This document shows, in pieces, positions 23,904 to 25,714 of a DNA stretch of 25,714 bases (position 1 is its first letter; the number at the start of each line of letters is the position of its first letter). Both the position numbers and the translations under genes were made by a program. Below the pieces are notes generated by a model. That model was not told where the DNA came from and ran no database searches. It saw only the letters and a list, made by a program, of their open reading frames with translations. Origin of the DNA: a virus; IMG/VR virus record IMGVR_UViG_3300006916_000338, positions 1 through 25,714 of that record; one strand, written 5' to 3'.

Positions 23904-23964
23904 ATTTGTGATCACGTATTAATGCCCCTACCCAAACTGTATTATACCATTTGTGATCACGTAT
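23904..23964. repeat. Direct repeat ATTTGTGATCACGTAT, two copies
   Basis: The 16-mer occurs at 23904-23919 and 23949-23964, exactly 45 bases apart (about four helical turns). Each copy has the 8-bp palindrome GTGATCAC at its centre and a half-site TGTGA, which recalls CRP/FNR-type operators. The second copy runs straight into a TATAAT (23962-23967). Likely paired operator for a regulator of the divergent genes. Confidence 0.55.
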
Positions 23965-24069
23965 AATAGGTCCACATCGGCCCTATGTACATGTAAACCA
24001 GTATATATGTAATGTGGTTAACAGTGATATTTCCTGATCTGTGTATTTGTACGTATATACTAACGTATA

Positions 24070-24096
24070 CCCCCGGCATGGCCCCTGCCCACCCCC
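24070..24096 (-). promoter_or_regulatory. Canonical G-quadruplex motif on the minus strand
   Basis: On the plus strand, C-tracts of 5, 4, 3 and 5 bases (24070-24074, 24082-24085, 24088-24090, 24092-24096) are separated by 7, 2 and 1 bases. The minus strand therefore meets the G3+N1-7 rule for an intramolecular G-quadruplex. It is a sharp G/C island in otherwise AT-rich DNA, just upstream of the rightward genes. Confidence 0.5.
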
Positions 24097-24153
24097 TCCT
24101 CAACGTGCAATTCTGCGCATAATGCAAGGTCATGACGTGTGTTGAAAGCAAAT

Positions 24154-24450
24154 ATGCCATCACATTCCACCAACATACCGAAGGTATACATCAAATCAAA
24201 CACTTACTTGTCTACGACAACTGTTATGCAATCAGTTGCCACCATTTATGGTGATAGAAACAGGGAGATTTTCACATCGAAGATGTGTTGTAGATGCCGA
24301 GTACAAATACTATACCCCACCATCAGAGATGGTCATGTCACATATCCACAAGCCGTGCATAGCTCTGCCAATGGTCATTTGAAGTGTCCAACATTGGACG
24401 ATACCATATACAAAGTATATGACAAATATGCCACACAAATGGTGACCTAA
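24154..24450 (+). CDS. Doubtful open reading frame, orphan (98 aa)
   Basis: From the ATG at 24154 the frame runs MPSHSTNIPKVYIKSN to ATQMVT without a stop; a GTG at 24139 would add five residues. It contains CCRCR near residue 44 and another cysteine in LKCPTLDD. The ribosome-binding site is poor, codon usage is not clearly phage-like and I recognise nothing. The same DNA carries six short perfect inverted repeats, so it may instead be a structured non-coding stretch. The LKCPTLDD part encodes a palindrome that recurs in the downstream genes. Confidence 0.3.
   Translation: MPSHSTNIPKVYIKSNTYLSTTTVMQSVATIYGDRNREIFTSKMCCRCRVQILYPTIRDGHVTYPQAVHSSANGHLKCPTLDDTIYKVYDKYATQMVT
24386..24399. repeat. 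Palindrome GTCCAA-CA-TTGGAC, copy 1
   Basis: First of four copies of GTCCAA-YR-TTGGAC. With its flanks it is the exact reverse complement (17 of 17 bases) of the fourth copy at 25682-25695 and its flanks. It lies within the doubtful 98-residue frame. Confidence 0.65.
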
Positions 24451-24545
24451 TCCAAGCTGGAGCCTCGCATGAGTTTAGCGCACGAACTTCGTAATTACTT
24501 GTAATTACTGCAGTCATCCGTGAAACGGCCTGCACCGAGGATCAC

Positions 24546-24569
24546 GTCATGAGAAACCATGACTTGACA
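24546..24569 (+). promoter_or_regulatory. GTCATG inverted repeat next to a perfect -35 box
   Basis: GTCATG (24546-24551) and CATGAC (24558-24563) flank six bases, and TTGACA (24564-24569) begins at once after the second arm. The best -10 at normal spacing is poor (TACTAG at 15 bases), so the promoter may require an activator bound at the repeat, or the repeat may be a repressor site. The fused form GTCATGAC is also found at 24129-24136. Confidence 0.45.
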
Positions 24570-24598
24570 ACTTATACTATACTCTACTAGTTTATAAA

Positions 24599-24638
24599 GA
24601 GAACTATATCTCACTATTTGTGAGAGATATAGGTTCTC
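24599..24638 (+). promoter_or_regulatory. Strong hairpin in the leader of the first rightward gene
   Basis: GAGAAC-TATA-TCTCAC (24599-24614) pairs with GTGAGA, then TATAG, then TTCTC (24620-24638) across a TATTT loop. This gives 16 base pairs with a two-base and a one-base bulge. It ends 36 bases before the ATG at 24675 and has no T-run, so it is not a terminator. It could stabilise the mRNA, bind a regulator, or act as an operator in the DNA. Confidence 0.6.
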
Positions 24639-24674
24639 TCATATAAACAGAGTATAGATAAAGGGACTACCGAA

Positions 24675-25247
24675 ATGACAAATTCAGCAACAACAAAAAC
24701 TACCGAAGGTACTACAATCTCAGCTCTTGTAAAGGAAGGCAAAGCCTTAGCATCAATCTGGAAACAGACTAACAGTCTGAAACATACCATCAAAGCCTCT
24801 GGCTTCGACACCAGACTTGGCAAACTCTTACAAGAGTTGAAAGCTCAATCCACTTTGGATTCCGGTCAGATTAGTCGTCAAACTCTGACGATGTACGGCA
24901 TCAATATCATTGATCGTCGTCGTCGTTCTGAAGCTCTGTGGTTCGTTGAAAACGAAGTAGAGTGCCGCAAGTTCATCGAAGATGGTAAGTTCAAAGGTAC
25001 TTCACTTACTGCTTTGCAGAAAGCAATGCGAGATGCAGCTAAAGCTGATGAAGAAACCACCGAAGGTGAAACGTCCAATGTTGGACAGTCTGATGCAGAA
25101 CAGCCAAAGGCTGATACAACTAAGCCTCGTATCTCTCACAAAGTGATGGTCAATACCATCATTGCTCAAGCCGAATTGAATGAGCTTGATCTTGAAGAGA
25201 TCATCACTGATCTGATGGCTGCACTTGAAAAGCGTCAAGCTGCATGA
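24675..25247 (+). CDS. Rightward early-type protein of unknown function (190 aa)
   Basis: No family recognised. It is hydrophilic and mostly helical. Residues 1-110 form one block with LVKEGKALASIWKQTNSLKH, DRRRRSEALWFVENEVECRK and SLTALQKAMRDAAKADEE. An acidic, Thr/Gln-rich linker (about 122-148) joins it to a helical C-terminus (VMVNTIIAQAELNELDLEEI). RRRR near residue 78 might contact nucleic acid. AAAGGG lies about nine bases before the ATG. The coding DNA is exceptionally rich in small perfect inverted repeats, many within codons for these helices. It is the first gene of an ATGA-coupled trio opposite in direction to the structural genes, so an early host-takeover or regulatory role is a reasonable guess. 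Confidence 0.75.
   Translation: MTNSATTKTTEGTTISALVKEGKALASIWKQTNSLKHTIKASGFDTRLGKLLQELKAQSTLDSGQISRQTLTMYGINIIDRRRRSEALWFVENEVECRKFIEDGKFKGTSLTALQKAMRDAAKADEETTEGETSNVGQSDAEQPKADTTKPRISHKVMVNTIIAQAELNELDLEEIITDLMAALEKRQAA
25073..25086. repeat. Palindrome GTCCAA-TG-TTGGAC, copy 2
   Basis: Lies inside the 190-residue gene, where it encodes part of TSNVGQ. The reading frame differs from that of the other copies, so conservation is at the DNA or RNA level. Confidence 0.65.
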
Positions 25248-25444
25248 GATACAAAGTATCTTCCTACAAAGCTAGTGTTGAGCAGGATATGCTCGACACA
25301 GCTATGGCACAGTTCTGTGAACTGGCAGAAGAAATGAACCGTCCAACATTGGACACTTTGATTGCCAACACGTTAACTCCAGAGGAGTTAAAGAAACGTA
25401 TTCCCACATTAATCCACGATAGTGGATGGAAGGATTTAACATGA
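25244..25444 (+). CDS. Small rightward protein of unknown function (66 aa)
   Basis: The ATG overlaps the stop of the preceding gene by four bases (ATGA), and its own stop overlaps the next start in the same way. The product is a soluble helical protein opening MRYKVSSYKASVEQDMLDTA, with EEMNRPTLDTLIANTLTPEE in the middle and a short C-terminus ending GWKDLT. I recognise no family. NRPTLDTL is repeated as NRPMLDTL in the mini-frame at 25654. At least five dyads lie in its 201 bases, among them the longest of the array (25373-25391). Confidence 0.7.
   Translation: MRYKVSSYKASVEQDMLDTAMAQFCELAEEMNRPTLDTLIANTLTPEELKKRIPTLIHDSGWKDLT
25341..25354. repeat. Palindrome GTCCAA-CA-TTGGAC, copy 3
   Basis: Lies inside the 66-residue gene, encoding part of NRPTLDTL. 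The flanks (AACC before, ACTTT after) are the same as at copy 4, while the two central bases are inverted. Confidence 0.65.
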
Positions 25445-25602
25445 CCTATGCTGAAATTCGTATTGCCATTGCCGCCTATGTAGGTTGCAGCGTAGCTCTG
25501 GCCTATCTGTTGCTGGTATCCTTTGGATACATTCAAGAGGATGGCTATGGAATATACATTCCAGATGTTGGTGGCTACCATATTTCCCCTCTTGACAAGT
25601 AG
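25441..25602 (+). CDS. Small single-pass membrane protein (53 aa)
   Basis: Starts by ATGA overlap with the preceding gene and ends with TAG at 25600-25602. One hydrophobic helix spans about residues 6-30 (IRIAIAAYVGCSVALAYLLL), followed by a polar, Gly/Tyr-rich tail (QEDGYGIYIPDVGGYHISPL). There is no signal peptidase site, so it would stay in the inner membrane with the tail probably outside. Candidate roles for such an early phage protein include superinfection exclusion or inhibition of a host membrane process; the sequence does not decide. The end of the gene contains the -35 box of the next promoter. Confidence 0.65.
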   Translation: MTYAEIRIAIAAYVGCSVALAYLLLVSFGYIQEDGYGIYIPDVGGYHISPLDK

Positions 25603-25651
25603 TATTACATAGTTATATAACACTGATACTTTAGTGAAAGTGTTATATAAC
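25592..25651 (+). promoter_or_regulatory. Promoter with a 13-bp inverted repeat operator
   Basis: TTGACA (25592-25597) is followed after 16 bases by TATATA (25614-25619), or after 18 by TATAAC. GTTATATAACACT (25612-25624) and AGTGTTATATAAC (25639-25651) form a perfect 13-bp inverted repeat with a 14-base spacer. Each arm holds the palindrome GTTATATAAC, and the two palindromes are 30 bases apart, close to three helical turns. The left one covers the -10 box and the right one lies just after the start point. This is the geometry of a repressible promoter. It faces right, out of the window. Confidence 0.6.
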
Positions 25652-25653
25652 AT

Positions 25654-25713
25654 ATGTTTAATACTAACACTGAAACAAACCGTCCAATGTTGGACACTTT
25701 AAAAGGATGCTAA
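25654..25713 (+). CDS. Possible leader mini-frame (19 aa)
   Basis: ATG at 25654, directly after the operator, to TAA at 25711-25713: MFNTNTETNRPMLDTLKGC. No good ribosome-binding site precedes it. It repeats NRPxLDTL from the 66-residue protein and contains the fourth palindrome. AAAGGA near its end could be the RBS of a gene beyond the window edge. It may be a leader peptide, or just an untranslated leader with the palindrome. Confidence 0.3.
   Translation: MFNTNTETNRPMLDTLKGC
25682..25695. repeat. Palindrome GTCCAA-TG-TTGGAC, copy 4
   Basis: Lies just before the end of the window, within a possible 19-codon frame and upstream of an AAAGGA that could serve a gene beyond the edge. Confidence 0.65.
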
Positions 25714-25714
25714 A

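Larger units (their letters stand above)
23610..24138. other. Divergent AT-rich intergenic region with repeats
   Basis: About 530 bases between the leftward and rightward gene sets without a convincing gene. It contains CACTTAC / GTAAGTG (23652-23678, 13-base spacer), ACTGTACGTGTAT twice (23683-23695 and 23757-23769) and ACGTATATACTA twice (23657-23668 and 24051-24062). It also has TCACTT-T-AAGTGA (23769-23781), and TATAAT boxes facing both ways near 23719-23728. This is what a bidirectional promoter and operator region, or an origin, looks like. No promoter could be paired convincingly with a -35, so a phage-specific factor may be needed. Confidence 0.5.
24451..24674 (+). other. Leader/control region of the rightward genes
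   Basis: No gene is seen in these 224 bases. They hold GTAATTAC-TT-GTAATTAC (24491-24508), CCGT-GAA-ACGG (24518-24528), a GTCATG / CATGAC repeat abutting TTGACA, and a strong hairpin at 24599-24638 in front of the first gene. The density of dyads suggests transcriptional or post-transcriptional control of the rightward operon. Confidence 0.5.
24175..25695. repeat. Array of short perfect inverted repeats (tight-loop dyads)
   Basis: About 24 perfect dyads with arms of 6-8 bp and loops of 2-5 nt fall in this stretch: 24240-24253, 24273-24287, 24319-24333, 24386-24399, 24405-24421, 24491-24508, 24609-24625, 24765-24779, 24823-24838, 24847-24861, 24875-24891, 24900-24914, 24942-24956, 25073-25086, 25144-25161, 25198-25213, 25247-25261, 25310-25324, 25341-25354, 25373-25391, 25412-25427, 25516-25530, 25548-25563 and 25682-25695. 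Examples are TTAACTCC-AGA-GGAGTTAA and AGATAC-AAA-GTATCT. Many 4-5 bp ones lie between them, several with C-GAA-G loops. They fall within and between genes, on no constant spacing. Confidence 0.75.

Noticed and set aside
23908-23960. CRISPR-like array from the repeated 16-mers
   Set aside because: Only two copies with a single short gap and no leader or cas genes; paired operators fit better.
24675-25602. Toxin-antitoxin pair made of the small rightward genes
   Set aside because: Coupling and size fit loosely, but no toxin or antitoxin motif is visible and there are three genes in the unit.
24240-25695. Dyads as a set of N4-type virion RNA polymerase promoters
   Set aside because: Stem and loop sizes are similar, but there are too many, they vary in sequence, lie inside genes, and no giant RNA polymerase gene is in this window. 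Kept only as one hypothesis in the finding.
1-25714. tRNA genes, insertion sequences, integrase or attachment site
   Set aside because: I looked for transposase or integrase motifs and tRNA-like cloverleaf segments and saw none that I could support.

Overview
The window looks like part of a marine podovirus genome, about 25.7 kb, probably infecting an alphaproteobacterium. The short-tail assignment rests on gene content. Reading leftward there is a small terminase, large terminase, portal, scaffold, HK97-type capsid, a short tail adaptor, a P22-gp10-like nozzle and then several fibres. There is no tape measure, tail tube or sheath gene. The alphaproteobacterial guess rests on a holin of the type found with gene transfer agents and on a small DUF1127 protein; both are typical of that class. 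No database was searched, so family names come from recognition of the sequences.

Layout: from 1 to 23609 every gene reads leftward (minus strand), tightly packed, mostly with TAATG or ATGA overlaps. From the right: a block of small lysine-rich proteins (20354-23609, including a 29-residue cysteine peptide), a DUF1127 protein, a lysis cassette (holin, small membrane protein, M15 endopeptidase), terminase subunits with an HTH protein between them, portal, a 643-residue virion protein, scaffold, major capsid, tail adaptor, tail nozzle, and an adhesin set (1134-residue fibre, beta-propeller protein, chaperone-like protein, CBM/LamG fibre, a short fibre and the start of another). The capsid gene sits in its own unit: near-consensus promoter, 5' stem-loop and intrinsic terminator.

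From 23610 to 24674 lies an AT-rich divergent region with direct repeats, a pair of GTGATCAC operators-like sites and a G-quadruplex motif. To its right, genes read rightward (plus strand): three ATGA-coupled small genes of unknown function, presumably early genes, followed by a promoter with a 13-bp inverted repeat.

The most unusual signal is in this rightward part. About 24 perfect inverted repeats with arms of 6-8 bp and loops of only 2-5 nt crowd 24240-25695, in both coding and non-coding DNA. One of them, GTCCAA-YR-TTGGAC, occurs four times and in different reading frames. I know of no described system that explains this. It is the part of the window most worth following up.
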